Positions 33,240 through 41,375 of a DNA stretch of 64,000 nucleotides are shown here, piece after piece. The notes under the pieces are model-generated. The model was not told the DNA's origin. It made no database searches and worked only from the letters and a program-made list of their open reading frames with translations. The translations under genes were made by a program, and so were the position numbers. Position 1 is the stretch's first letter; the number at the start of each line of letters is the position of its first letter. The stretch comes from Roseburia intestinalis L1-82 (lineage in GTDB: Bacteria > Bacillota > Clostridia > Lachnospirales > Lachnospiraceae): the NCBI RefSeq assembly GCF_900537995.1, contig NZ_LR027880.1, forward strand, positions 2,860,001 through 2,924,000, given 5' to 3'.

Positions 33240-34325
33240 ATGGAATATTTTGTTTATATGACAAACGACTGCAATTTAAAATGTGAATATTGCTCTGTTT
33301 TACTGGATTGTGAAAAAAACAACCTGCCAATTAAGCCTGCATACAGTAATGGTGAACTTATAGAATTTATAAAACAGACGCAGATGTTAACTGGAGATAA
33401 TGAAATTTCTATATATTTTTTTGGTGGAGAACCATCACTGGAATATGATGACATAGAAAGACTCATTGATATTGCAAAAAAGGAATTATCTAGTTTTTCT
33501 TTAAAGTTTGTACTGCATACAAATGGATTACGTCTTGATGTTTTGCCGGATAAAATTCTCAATGAATTAACACTAATAATGTTTTCTATAAACTATGAAA
33601 AAATTCCGCATCATATCCTACATCCGAGTTATTTTTCTACTATTATTGATAACGCTTTATCGATAAAGGAAAGAAGACCCATACCTATTATTGCCCGTCT
33701 CACTGTTACAGAAAAGACAAGTATATTTACTGAACTTTTACAAGTAAGTAATTTTTTTGATTATGTTTATTGGCAGATTGAGAACTGCGACACTTTTAAC
33801 AATGCAACCGTATTTAAGAATACATACATATATGAAGTAGAAAAAACATTTGAATATTGGCTTAAATATTTAGAACAAGGAGTTATGCTTAAATATATTC
33901 CTTTTATGGCTGTTTTAAAATTCATGTTTTTTCATGATAGAAATGATAATGAATTTTCTTGCGGTTATAGCCGAGGGATGATTTATATTCAAACAAATGG
34001 AATGTGTTATGCATGTAGTGATAATGTTGAAGGAAACGTTCATTATATGGGAGATATTCATAAAGGAGTGACTCTTCCACATCATAAACTGACTGAATTT
34101 AAATGCAACAAATGTCCTTATCGCTCTCTTTGCATGGGAAGATGCGGAAGAATGCACGTAGAATTTTCAATAGAGCATATTAATGATTATTGTCAAATGA
34201 ATCAAGCTATGTTTAAACTTTTCCTGAATAACAAAGAACTTTTGGAACAAATAATAGAACGAAATCCTACATTCAAAGATGAATTAGAAAATTGGATATT
34301 GGAATACACAGAATTTACACCATGA
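33240..34325 (+). CDS. Radical SAM/SPASM-type protein
   Basis: A 361-aa iron-sulfur radical SAM enzyme. The CxxxCxxC cluster motif is at the extreme N-terminus (C11, C15, C18 in TNDCNLKCEYC); FFGGEPSLE follows as the SAM-binding GGEP. The C-terminal part has a SPASM-like cysteine set (SCGYSRGM, CYACSDN, KCNKCPYRSLCMGRCG, DYC) that would bind auxiliary clusters, as in peptide-modifying maturases. ATG 33240 has a perfect GGGAGGG site; the frame is open 54 codons further up through the inverted repeat, but that stretch has no ribosome site. No precursor peptide is evident nearby. AT-rich compared with flanking chromosome. It converges on the TIR-GNAT gene, and no promoter is visible in its present orientation. 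Confidence 0.85.
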   Translation: MEYFVYMTNDCNLKCEYCSVLLDCEKNNLPIKPAYSNGELIEFIKQTQMLTGDNEISIYFFGGEPSLEYDDIERLIDIAKKELSSFSLKFVLHTNGLRLDVLPDKILNELTLIMFSINYEKIPHHILHPSYFSTIIDNALSIKERRPIPIIARLTVTEKTSIFTELLQVSNFFDYVYWQIENCDTFNNATVFKNTYIYEVEKTFEYWLKYLEQGVMLKYIPFMAVLKFMFFHDRNDNEFSCGYSRGMIYIQTNGMCYACSDNVEGNVHYMGDIHKGVTLPHHKLTEFKCNKCPYRSLCMGRCGRMHVEFSIEHINDYCQMNQAMFKLFLNNKELLEQIIERNPTFKDELENWILEYTEFTP

Positions 34326-34341
34326 CAAAAACAATACAGAC

Positions 34342-34379
34342 AATACCTCAGATTAGCCTAAACGGTAATTTGAGGTATT
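34342..34379. terminator. Terminator between the two convergent cassette genes
   Basis: AATACCTCAGATTA (34342-34355) pairs with TAATTTGAGGTATT (34366-34379), with one mismatch, and ATCTGTTTTTTCG follows on the plus strand. It separates the radical SAM and TIR-GNAT genes. Confidence 0.75.
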
Positions 34380-34414
34380 ATCTGTTTTTTCGTAGATTGT
34401 ACTGAGTATCAGTG

Positions 34415-35893
34415 TCAAAAAAGGTCTTTTAATTCTTCATATTTTTCCTTATAATATTTCATTAATTTACTTCCAAAAGAAGATCTTAACTGCCATGAGG
34501 GCGGTAATAATGTTGCACCATATATTTTTGTTTCAATTTCCGTGTTAAGCATACAATTCAAACCTAATATTTTACAAAATTTCTCTCCTTGCAGGGTTGA
34601 GGCTTCTGTTATAATATTTGTGATATAAATTTCTCTTTCAACCGCCAGGTCCATCATCATTTGCAATAGCGCATTATATAATTTTCGAAAAGCGGAAGTA
34701 TTTTGATAATCCGGGTGTATACATACGCATGCAATATACAATTTATAAAAATCAGGGACATCATATTTTCTTAAATTATCAGTATTTAAATCATTATCTT
34801 TAAAATAACCTGACTGTATATCCTCATAAAGCTGATCTGTCACCGGGAGGACCGTAAAATATCCAACAATTCTATTTGTTTCTGTACTACGAACGGCAAT
34901 ATGTGTATAATTATTATACTGATACCAAGCATATGTAATACTAGGTGGAGCAATTAAATCTTCTCTAAGAACTAAACAATCAATTTCATACATGGTAATG
35001 AAATCTTCATATGAAAGGTCATCAGGCCATACTATTTCAAATCTGTCTTGAGGTATTATTTTGTTATGCAATAAATATTTTGAGTACCATTCCAGGATTG
35101 CCGTCATGCTCATTTCAGCAAGCTTTCTGCGATCCAAATCATTAGTCAATAATGACATATTTGTATCTAATGCCGGAGTGCTTAAAAGTTTTAAATGCTC
35201 ATATACATTTTCTGTTAACCCGATAGATGAAACTTTTATTAAATCTAATTTTCCAATTGTCGTATCAACAGAATTTCCTTTAATCGGGAGACGCATAAAT
35301 AAATCATTGATAATAGTAATTGCTATTTGAGATGCATGTAAAACAGCAGTGCGTACATTTATCTCAACAATTTGTTCATATTCACTTAACAGTATGCTAA
35401 TGGTGTTTGCTGTAGGCGTATCACATGAATGAAATTTTTTTACAGCTTTGTGGAAAGATATTTCGGGAAAATCTTTTTCATATTTTTTCTTAATCTGAAT
35501 GATATTACTACATAATTCATCGACGCAAAGATCTATGTTATCGGGATCTAATTTGATGTATTTCAACGACAGCAGCATAGGAAATCGTTGGGCAATATCT
35601 TCAACTGAAACATTACATAATACAGGAATTAATTTATGATTATTATTTTGTCCTATTGCAAGACCAATTTCGACAGGTGTCCAAAAACTTTCAAAAAAAG
35701 CGGGTGTAATGATAAGGATTGTGCATAATGCTGTTGCTACCCCTTTTTCCACTGCATCCAAGATAGTATCTCCTGCTAATATTTCGTTAGCATCTAGCCA
35801 AACATCAATATTATTTTTTTCTAATTTTTGCACTAATTCAAGCACGATTTTCTCTTTATCTTTTGACGAATGTGATATAAAAGCATCGAACAT
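34415..35893 (-). CDS. TIR-domain protein with C-terminal GNAT-like domain
   Basis: A 492-aa fusion. Residues 1-140 form a TIR domain (MFDAFISHSSKDKE, DVWLDANEILAGD, ITPAFFESFWTPVEIGLA); E75 in TPVEIG aligns with the catalytic glutamate of NAD-consuming TIR domains. A middle helical region (about 145-270) follows. The C-terminal part (about 280-450) looks like a GNAT acetyltransferase, with a beta-strand RIVGYFTVLPV and an acetyl-CoA-loop-like segment CIHPDYQNTSAFRKLY. TIR proteins often act as NADases or signalling enzymes in phage defence. The GNAT fusion is unusual, and whether it is catalytic is unknown. ATG 35893 has an AGAGG site. A near-consensus promoter lies upstream, beyond the inverted repeat. 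Confidence 0.82.
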   Translation of the reverse strand: MFDAFISHSSKDKEKIVLELVQKLEKNNIDVWLDANEILAGDTILDAVEKGVATALCTILIITPAFFESFWTPVEIGLAIGQNNNHKLIPVLCNVSVEDIAQRFPMLLSLKYIKLDPDNIDLCVDELCSNIIQIKKKYEKDFPEISFHKAVKKFHSCDTPTANTISILLSEYEQIVEINVRTAVLHASQIAITIINDLFMRLPIKGNSVDTTIGKLDLIKVSSIGLTENVYEHLKLLSTPALDTNMSLLTNDLDRRKLAEMSMTAILEWYSKYLLHNKIIPQDRFEIVWPDDLSYEDFITMYEIDCLVLREDLIAPPSITYAWYQYNNYTHIAVRSTETNRIVGYFTVLPVTDQLYEDIQSGYFKDNDLNTDNLRKYDVPDFYKLYIACVCIHPDYQNTSAFRKLYNALLQMMMDLAVEREIYITNIITEASTLQGEKFCKILGLNCMLNTEIETKIYGATLLPPSWQLRSSFGSKLMKYYKEKYEELKDLF

Positions 35894-35961
35894 ATTGAAC
35901 CTCTACATTAACCATGTTTTATTCCTAAAAGCTAAATTATCTTTCTTTTCATCAATAAAGA

Positions 35962-36088
35962 ATAATTGTGTATTATCTTATATCGAAATTCTATTGTATT
36001 TCCAACAGCTAACGATAGATTGTCTTCCATCTCATCTACTTGATTGCTGAAATCCACCCAATAATTCCTAATTATCATTACCATATTA
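35962..36088 (-). repeat. 127-bp inverted repeat, right copy
   Basis: This is the partner of 33074-33200 in inverted orientation. It forms the 5' untranslated region of the TIR-GNAT gene; the -10 of the promoter ends 1 bp outside it. The palindrome ATAATTAGGAATTAT is at 36061-36075. A 50-codon reading frame (to 35932) crosses it but has no ribosome site and its ATG lies at the predicted transcription start. Confidence 0.9.
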
Positions 36089-36117
36089 ATTATACAAATT
36101 TTCCCAAGATTTAGCAA
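36089..36117 (-). promoter_or_regulatory. Promoter facing into the inverted-repeat cassette
   Basis: The -35 TTGCTA (36112-36117), a 17-bp spacer and -10 TATAAT (36089-36094) sit between the tyrosine recombinase stop codon and the right inverted repeat. They read leftward into the cassette. The equivalent position outside the left repeat (TTATTT) has no such elements. Confidence 0.75.
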
Positions 36118-36119
36118 TC

Positions 36120-37058
36120 TTAATATACCAAATTATCGAAATTTTCTCCTATATTTATCTTATTTCTCGGATGTCTTGTCTGCAGTATCTCTTTTTCCTT
36201 CTCAGTCGTTACATATGTATATATCTGCGTTGTGGTAATCGAAGCATGTCCCAGCATTTTTTGTATGTATCTGATATTTACGTCCTCCTCCATCAGATAG
36301 GTCGCAAAGGAATGCCGGAACATATGCGGTGTAATATTTATATCTGCCTGAATTTCACCGGCATATTTATGTATCATGCTCCTGGCTGATTGCTCAGACA
36401 GCGCATTTCCATAACGATTGACAAAAAAATATCCCTGCTTCTTTATCTCATCTTCAAAGGACTTTTTGTAGGCATTCAGTATAGACAGTACGTCATTATT
36501 TCCTATTTGAAGATATCGCTCCTTTCCTCCCTTGCCCTGAATACACAACACACCGTTTTTTAAGTCTACATATTTATTTTGCAAATGGCACAATTCCGAG
36601 ATGCGCAGCCCTGTAGAAAAAAGCGTCTCCACTACTGCGATATCTCTTAAAATGATTTTTTTACGCCACTCTGAATATTCTTTAATACTTCTTTCCTTAT
36701 AAAGATGATTCAGCAACTGCTCTATAATATCTCTCGGAATAATTTTGGGTAAAATCACTTCCTCCCGAAACTTTGTCTTTACTTTATGGAATGGATTTAT
36801 CTCTATCAGTTCTTCTTCCTCTAAATAATGAAACAGTGCCTTCACGCTGGCAATTTTCCTCTTGACTGTTTTTTGCTTATACATACGGTGAAGGTATACA
36901 AGATATGCATTCAGCACTTCTTTATCTGGATTATTTTCTCCTATCACTGTAATAAACTGTTCCAAATCCGCCTTATATGCCTTTATCGTCTTATCCTTAA
37001 GTTCCTTTTGAAATTTACAATAGTTCAAATATTTATTGATTTCTTCTTTTAAAAGCAT
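36120..37058 (-). CDS. Tyrosine recombinase (XerC/XerD type)
   Basis: A 312-aa tyrosine site-specific recombinase with a SAM-like N-terminal DNA-binding domain (about 1-95) and a catalytic domain. All catalytic residues are visible: R152 in STGLRISEL, K176/K179 in GKGGKE, H245 and R248 in HMFRHSF, H271 in LGHASI, and the nucleophile Y280 in QIYTY. Length and layout match Xer-like enzymes, including those that flip invertible promoters, rather than large phage integrases. ATG 37058 follows AGGAGG by 8 bp. Its stop lies immediately outside the promoter and the inverted repeat of the cassette, so it is the prime candidate to invert it. It could alternatively be the integrase of an element. Confidence 0.9.
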   Translation of the reverse strand: MLLKEEINKYLNYCKFQKELKDKTIKAYKADLEQFITVIGENNPDKEVLNAYLVYLHRMYKQKTVKRKIASVKALFHYLEEEELIEINPFHKVKTKFREEVILPKIIPRDIIEQLLNHLYKERSIKEYSEWRKKIILRDIAVVETLFSTGLRISELCHLQNKYVDLKNGVLCIQGKGGKERYLQIGNNDVLSILNAYKKSFEDEIKKQGYFFVNRYGNALSEQSARSMIHKYAGEIQADINITPHMFRHSFATYLMEEDVNIRYIQKMLGHASITTTQIYTYVTTEKEKEILQTRHPRNKINIGENFDNLVY

Positions 37059-37163
37059 TGCAAAAACCTCCTGTTTTATTTTGTATATAAGACATATGGT
37101 AATATTTTGTATATATGTCTGCAATCATACATTTTTAGCTTCCATATTCTTTATATTTTCAGC

Positions 37164-37194
37164 ATGGTAATTGTCTTTATAATTGAATTACCAT
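37164..37194. repeat. Hairpin ATGGTAATT / AATTACCAT
   Basis: A 9-bp perfect inverted repeat lies in the gap between the tyrosine recombinase and the sigma-factor pseudogene. A second one (ATTGCCCCTTCAT / ATGAAGAGGCAAT) lies at about 37229-37267. Neither has a T run, so they may be structural sites or decayed terminators. Confidence 0.4.
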
Positions 37195-37270
37195 CAAGAA
37201 TCTGCTGATTTATTATATAACTGATTATTGCCCCTTCATCTACTTAGCCAATAAATGAAGAGGCAATAGT

Positions 37271-37709
37271 TTACAATAATTTTCTCAATTTCTCTAAAAT
37301 CTTATATTTTCGTGACTATAAGGTTGTTCTGGCTATTCCTAATCTTTTCGCCAGTTCCACCTCACTGATTTCCTTATAGAATAGGTCATGGATGATTGCT
37401 GCCTCCTCACCCGTAAGTGTATGTAGTGCCTCATTCAGTCTCTCCAGCATAACTGCCCGAACTGCCGCATCCTCTACCTCTTCGGCATCCTCGGCAAACT
37501 GTTTCCAGAAGCCGCTCATAAGAATCTTCCCTGCTGGGAATGACAATCATCTCTCCGGTTTCCTTATCCACCTTTGTATGTTCCTGCTTCAGATCATGGG
37601 TAAAGTATTTCTCCTAGCGCTACCCTTTGTAATATGTCTCGTAAAGTTCCTTACTGACTTCAAAGATTTGTCCGTTCAATCCGATATAATATTTTTCTCT
37701 TTCTGCCAT
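37271..37709 (-). pseudogene. Degenerate sigma-70-like factor of a conjugative element
   Basis: Reading from ATG 37709 (AAGGAG site present) the start MAEREKYYIGLNGQIFEVSK continues to stops at YYKG*R*EKYF, then resumes through DKETGEMIVIPSREDSYERL. A frameshift then leads into KQFAEDAEEVEDAAVRAV, LTGEEAAIIHDLF and a helix-turn-helix LAKRLGIARTTL, where another stop interrupts before SRKYKILEKLRKLL. Three in-frame stops plus one frameshift mark it as dead. Proteins with this layout are sigma-like regulators of Tn916-type and related conjugative elements, so this is a relic of one. Confidence 0.8.
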
Positions 37710-38090
37710 CTTTGACTTGCTCCTTTCCGATTTTGTAAATTTTCAAAATCGAAAAGGGCAGCGCCCGGATATTACACTTCATGAACTTCATGAAAAACAA
37801 CGAGTGACACGCTTCGCGAGCCACTCTTATGTCAAACAAAAAAAGCAGTGTATGATGAAATTAACAAGCATTTTGGCATTTGCCTTTTTACTTGTTTCTT
37901 CCATATCTCATACACCGCTTTTTGAGCAGTACTTTTTATCAGTCTTCTCATGTTTACTGGGATATGCTGCATTTTCCTCCATTTTTCTTCTGTAGGTTAC
38001 TGCGTATATCCCAAAGTATATGGCTTTCTTGTTTTTCTCCCTATTTTTGTAAAAAACTTCATTGTTACTTGTAACTTTTTGTTTTCAGGC
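37710..38090. other. Gap downstream of the AgrC-like kinase operon
   Basis: No convincing gene. A GAGTG...CACTC hairpin with a GCTTCGCGAGC core lies at about 37802-37826. On the minus strand a 39-codon ORF (37832-37951, starting MRRLIKSTAQKAVYEIW with one cysteine near the end) vaguely recalls an AgrD-type autoinducer precursor, but it has no ribosome site and no Pro/acidic tail. A hydrophobic plus-strand frame is also open but lacks a ribosome site. Confidence 0.3.
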
Positions 38091-38130
38091 AAAAAAACAG
38101 GTGCCAAAATCTGCTTGATTTCAACACCTG
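38091..38130 (-). terminator. Terminator of the kinase/regulator operon
   Basis: CAGGTG and CACCTG close a 27-base hairpin that also contains an inner ATC/GAT stem, and TTTTTTT follows on the minus strand, about 45 bp after the kinase stop. Confidence 0.82.
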
Positions 38131-38175
38131 GGTTCCGCAACACACATATTACGACAGTCGCTCTTATTTCTAATA

Positions 38176-39465
38176 CTATTTTCCAATATTATAAAGAAGC
38201 ACTTTTATTCTAAAATAATTCTCTTTATCATCTATAATCATTTGACCGCTATGACGGTTGATAATATTTTCTACAATTCTAAGCCCCAATCCATGTTCAT
38301 TCTTATCCCCTTTTGTTGTAAGATAATTCTGCCCCTGTTTTCTCAGATTGCCAGTATAGGGGTTCTCCATTTCCAAATACAAATTATTTCCAGACATTTT
38401 TGCCAGCAGTTTTATCTCTCGCTCTTCTATGTCTACTTTACTAGCTGCTTCAATCGCATTATCAAACAGATTTCCCAACAGACTGTATAAATCGACGTCC
38501 TCTAATTTCATATCATACGGAATCATGGTATCCAATTTTACATTTATATGGTTCTTCTGCGCAACTGCAGCCTTGTAATTGACTATTGTGTCAAAACTTA
38601 CATTCCCTGTCTTTGCAAGATTGTCCTCTTCTGTTAAAGTCTCTACACTTTGCTGATATAGTTCCCGTATCTTTTCATATTCATTTCGATTTAAATAGGA
38701 TTCAATCAAAAGATACCTTTGCTTCATATCATGACGGTACTCCCGTGCCTGCTGCCATGTTTTACTCATTTCCTGAAGCTGAACCGCATAATTTTCCACC
38801 TGCTGCGTCAAGAACTGCCTTTCCGCCTGATACAATGCTTTTTCCTGTAATTCATTATAATTATAAAATGTAAAAAGATTTACAATCAATATCAATATGG
38901 ATGCAATCAATTTCGCCCATACATACTCATCTGTCAATGGTACAAATATCGCCATAACAATAAAAATACTGCTCACCGGAACAATAAACACCTCTAGCCA
39001 GTCCATATTTCTGATTACTATATTTTTATTCTTTTTCAAAAACAGCAGCGCAATCTTGATTTCAACAAACCAGACTAATTTTGATAAAATCGTATACATG
39101 ATTGCGACCTCTGTATTTCCCATCATATGTATAATATCTATGCCGCACAAAATTCCGATGAAGCAAACCATCACCTCTGACAGCATTCCTATCAGACACA
39201 AAAACAGAACCAGCACAAGTTTGATTCTAATAGAACCTTCATATAACCAGGTTAAAACGCCAAAAAAGGTCACTGAAAAAATTACCATATTTAGCCATGA
39301 CGGCAATTCAAAAAAATATGTAGTCACATTTGAAATGATATAAAAAGCTGCCCATACCATGACCTGTACCGCTGTTCCTGCCGGTTTTCGGTCAAATGCT
39401 TTTTCACATACATTTCTCTGCATAATCACTGTAAATATTTCTACCAATATTAATGCGATTGTCAT
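38176..39465 (-). CDS. AgrC-like GHKL sensor histidine kinase
   Basis: A 429-aa membrane kinase. The N-terminal half (1-200) has about six hydrophobic segments, as in AgrC/peptide-pheromone sensors. The cytoplasmic part has a coiled coil (LYQAERQFLTQQVENYAVQL), the phosphoacceptor H in AREYRHDMKQRYL, and a GHKL ATPase with N-box LLGNLFDNAIEA and G-box HGLGLRIVENI. It should sense an extracellular peptide and phosphorylate the LytTR regulator encoded just upstream. The start at 39465 follows GGAAGG. No agrB/agrD pair is recognisable here. The partner regulator is frameshifted, so the pathway may be broken. Confidence 0.88.
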   Translation of the reverse strand: MTIALILVEIFTVIMQRNVCEKAFDRKPAGTAVQVMVWAAFYIISNVTTYFFELPSWLNMVIFSVTFFGVLTWLYEGSIRIKLVLVLFLCLIGMLSEVMVCFIGILCGIDIIHMMGNTEVAIMYTILSKLVWFVEIKIALLFLKKNKNIVIRNMDWLEVFIVPVSSIFIVMAIFVPLTDEYVWAKLIASILILIVNLFTFYNYNELQEKALYQAERQFLTQQVENYAVQLQEMSKTWQQAREYRHDMKQRYLLIESYLNRNEYEKIRELYQQSVETLTEEDNLAKTGNVSFDTIVNYKAAVAQKNHINVKLDTMIPYDMKLEDVDLYSLLGNLFDNAIEAASKVDIEEREIKLLAKMSGNNLYLEMENPYTGNLRKQGQNYLTTKGDKNEHGLGLRIVENIINRHSGQMIIDDKENYFRIKVLLYNIGK

Positions 39466-39483
39466 TTTCCTTCCTCTCTCTCC

Positions 39484-40193
39484 CTATTTTCCAAGTTTCC
39501 TCATGTACATCAAACGTGTATTCTCCCTCTTTGCCCTGCTGATTTCCAATGATATGCCATTCTGCAGAACAACTTTGTCGTAATGGTACTCTTCTATATA
39601 CCTCGGATTAACCAAAACGAATGATGTATCCTCCAGAAGTCCACCTGCTTCTTCCTCAAATTTATTTCTACATCATTCATTTTACCATAAAATGTACAAA
39701 TTTTATCTATAAAATATACATTTGTAATTGTTTTTTCACTTATAAAATACATAATTTTATTCAGACTAATATTGTAGTATGTTTTGTTAGATTTAAAGGC
39801 AAATTTATCATCAATCTGTAATTTTTCGTAAACATCACTGATAAGCTTTTCCATTTGTGCATATGTAATAGGTTTATCAACAAATGCAAAGGGGTGTACG
39901 CTGATTGCTTCCTTACTGTATTGTTCAAAGGACGTGATGAAAATAATATTACAATTTACATCGCTCTCCCTGATCTGGCGTGCCGTCTCAATGCCATTCA
40001 TCCCACCAAGTTCAATATCCAGCAAGATAATATCGAATTGTCCGCTCAGTTCTATTTCCATCAAAAGATCCATACCTGAATAACATTTTCTGATGTCTGC
40101 CCGGATTCCTATCTGATATGTAATTTGCCGTACCTGTTTTTCCTGTTTTTCAACCTCTTCTCTTATGTCATCACAAATACCTATCCTCAACAT
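39484..40193 (-). pseudogene. AgrA-like LytTR response regulator, frameshifted in the DNA-binding domain
   Basis: The receiver domain (about 1-120) is intact, with acidic DD and phosphoacceptor Asp in DIILLDIELGG. The LytTR DNA-binding domain starts normally (FKSNKTYYNISLNKIMYF) but a single-base deletion in the AAATTT run near 39658-39666 sends the frame to an early stop at 39594 (199 aa). In the shifted frame the missing C-terminus follows cleanly for 58 codons (FEEEAGGLLEDTSFVLVNPR ... SRAKRENTRLMYMRKLGK) to a stop at 39484, 18 bp before the kinase start. The restored length of about 236 aa is normal. The truncated protein should not bind DNA. Confidence 0.82.
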
Positions 40194-40223
40194 ATTTCCT
40201 CACCACTTTAATCTTTGATACAA

Positions 40224-40258
40224 CAAAAAAAGCCTAACACTCACACCGTGCAGGCTTT
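40224..40258 (-). terminator. Terminator of the XRE regulator gene
   Basis: AAAGCCT and AGGCTTT close the hairpin, which begins at the stop codon of the regulator; TTTTTTTGTTG follows on the minus strand. Confidence 0.7.
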
Positions 40259-40559
40259 ATATTACACCCATCAATTCCAATAACACTTTCCTCTGTTCTG
40301 CGCTCAACTGTTTCCATCTTGAAATCAGTTCTTTCTCTTCGTCTGTTAATTCAATTAGATTTCCATCTTCGCAGAAAAATTGAGATAACGTCATTTGAAA
40401 TGCGTTGCATATTGCTTCTAATGTTGGAAAAGTCGGCGCATTGTTCCGGTTAAACATATTTGCCACTGTGGAATGCGACAAATTTGCTTCTTTGGCTAAG
40501 CGGTATTCCGTCCAACTGCGCTCTTCCATTAATTCACGTATTCTACCTTGTATATCCAC
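40257..40559 (-). CDS. XRE-family helix-turn-helix regulator
   Basis: A 100-aa Cro/CI-type DNA-binding protein. The helix-turn-helix is at about 10-45 (YRLAKEANLSHSTVANMF), followed by the typical TFPTLEAICNAFQMTLSQFF and an acidic C-terminus. A GTG at 40559 is taken as the start since it gives the usual family N-terminus and no ATG with a ribosome site lies nearby. A TATAAT -10 lies about 25 bp upstream. It probably regulates itself or the adjacent AgrC/AgrA-like operon. It is located between that operon and the immunity-like genes. Confidence 0.82.
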   Translation of the reverse strand: MDIQGRIRELMEERSWTEYRLAKEANLSHSTVANMFNRNNAPTFPTLEAICNAFQMTLSQFFCEDGNLIELTDEEKELISRWKQLSAEQRKVLLELMGVI

Positions 40560-40729
40560 CCTAACACCTACCCATCTGTGTCTATTATACTGCCCAATTT
40601 GATGGTATGATATGATTAATAAGTAGATATATTGTTGCCATTTTGGGTTGTATATTAAAGATTGCAAAGTAGCTTGTTCTAATCTTCTAGTTCAACCTAA
40701 TAATTTAAAAGTCAGAATAACCAACATAT

Positions 40730-41134
40730 TCATTTTTTCCACTCTTTCGTCCTTTCTTCTGAAAGACAACGATATCGTGGATACACTGGCATACAATAAA
40801 TTTCTGCAAAGCCGTTCACTCCATCAAGCAAAACCATTTCTTTTCCCCTGACCGGCACTTTATACATTTTTGATACATCCCAAAACATTTTCGACACCAG
40901 CAAAAACGGTTTTTCTATCACATCAGAAAACAGTGTATCCTGATTTTCTTCCAAAAAAAGAATGGTTCGCTCCGGTAACTTCGCCAATTCTCTTCTTTGA
41001 ACTGCCTGATAATCCAGTCTCTCCATCCAGTTTCGGATCCTCGGCACCGGATTCCCTGTTTCTTCCCAATTCAGCCGATATTTTTTCAATTTTACTTTGG
41101 TTAAATCATGTAGTTTCACGTCAACTTGATTCAT
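40730..41134 (-). CDS. Hypothetical protein, possibly an immunity protein
   Basis: A 134-aa soluble protein of unknown family. It is basic at the start (LTKVKLKKYRLNWEETGNPV) and mixed alpha/beta later (FSDVIEKPFLLVSKMFWDVS, KEMVLLDGVNGFAEIYCMPV). The overall layout recalls Imm11/DUF1629-like immunity proteins, but the resemblance is weak. The start at 41134 (MNQVDVKL) is the best ATG although its ribosome site is poor. It stands among other immunity-like genes and remnants. The AT-rich gap 41174-41375 next to it holds no gene. Confidence 0.45.
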   Translation of the reverse strand: MNQVDVKLHDLTKVKLKKYRLNWEETGNPVPRIRNWMERLDYQAVQRRELAKLPERTILFLEENQDTLFSDVIEKPFLLVSKMFWDVSKMYKVPVRGKEMVLLDGVNGFAEIYCMPVYPRYRCLSEERTKEWKK

Positions 41135-41375
41135 TTTTCTTACACGCATAAAAACGCAGCTCTTTCGCAACAAAAAATTGTTTTGAAAGTAGTGCGTTAA
41201 TATCAGCTTATTGGAACTAAATATTCAGTTTTGATTTCGGATGTCCTTAAGTGCACCCAAATGGAAAATTTCGCCCTAGGGTCTTCAAATTAATCTACAT
41301 GGATTACATCACCTTCGGTGAGAGCCATTCCGATTAATTTAATGACCGTGATTAATTTTTAGGTGGTTGGTGGCC

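Noticed and set aside
33078..34325. Longer radical SAM protein starting in the inverted repeat
   Set aside because: No ribosome site at that ATG; a perfect GGGAGGG site precedes ATG 33240, and the repeat is shared with an unrelated gene's leader.
35932..36117. Small protein upstream of the TIR-GNAT gene
   Set aside because: Its best ATG coincides with the predicted transcription start and its longer version starts upstream of the -10; it is the repeat frame only.
37832..37951. 39-codon ORF as an AgrD autoinducer precursor
   Set aside because: It lacks a ribosome site and the conserved acidic/proline tail, lies beyond the operon terminator, and no AgrB is present.
37717..37995. Plus-strand 92-codon hydrophobic ORF
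   Set aside because: No ribosome site and low complexity; it runs through the ribosome-site region of the opposite-strand sigma pseudogene and looks like chance.
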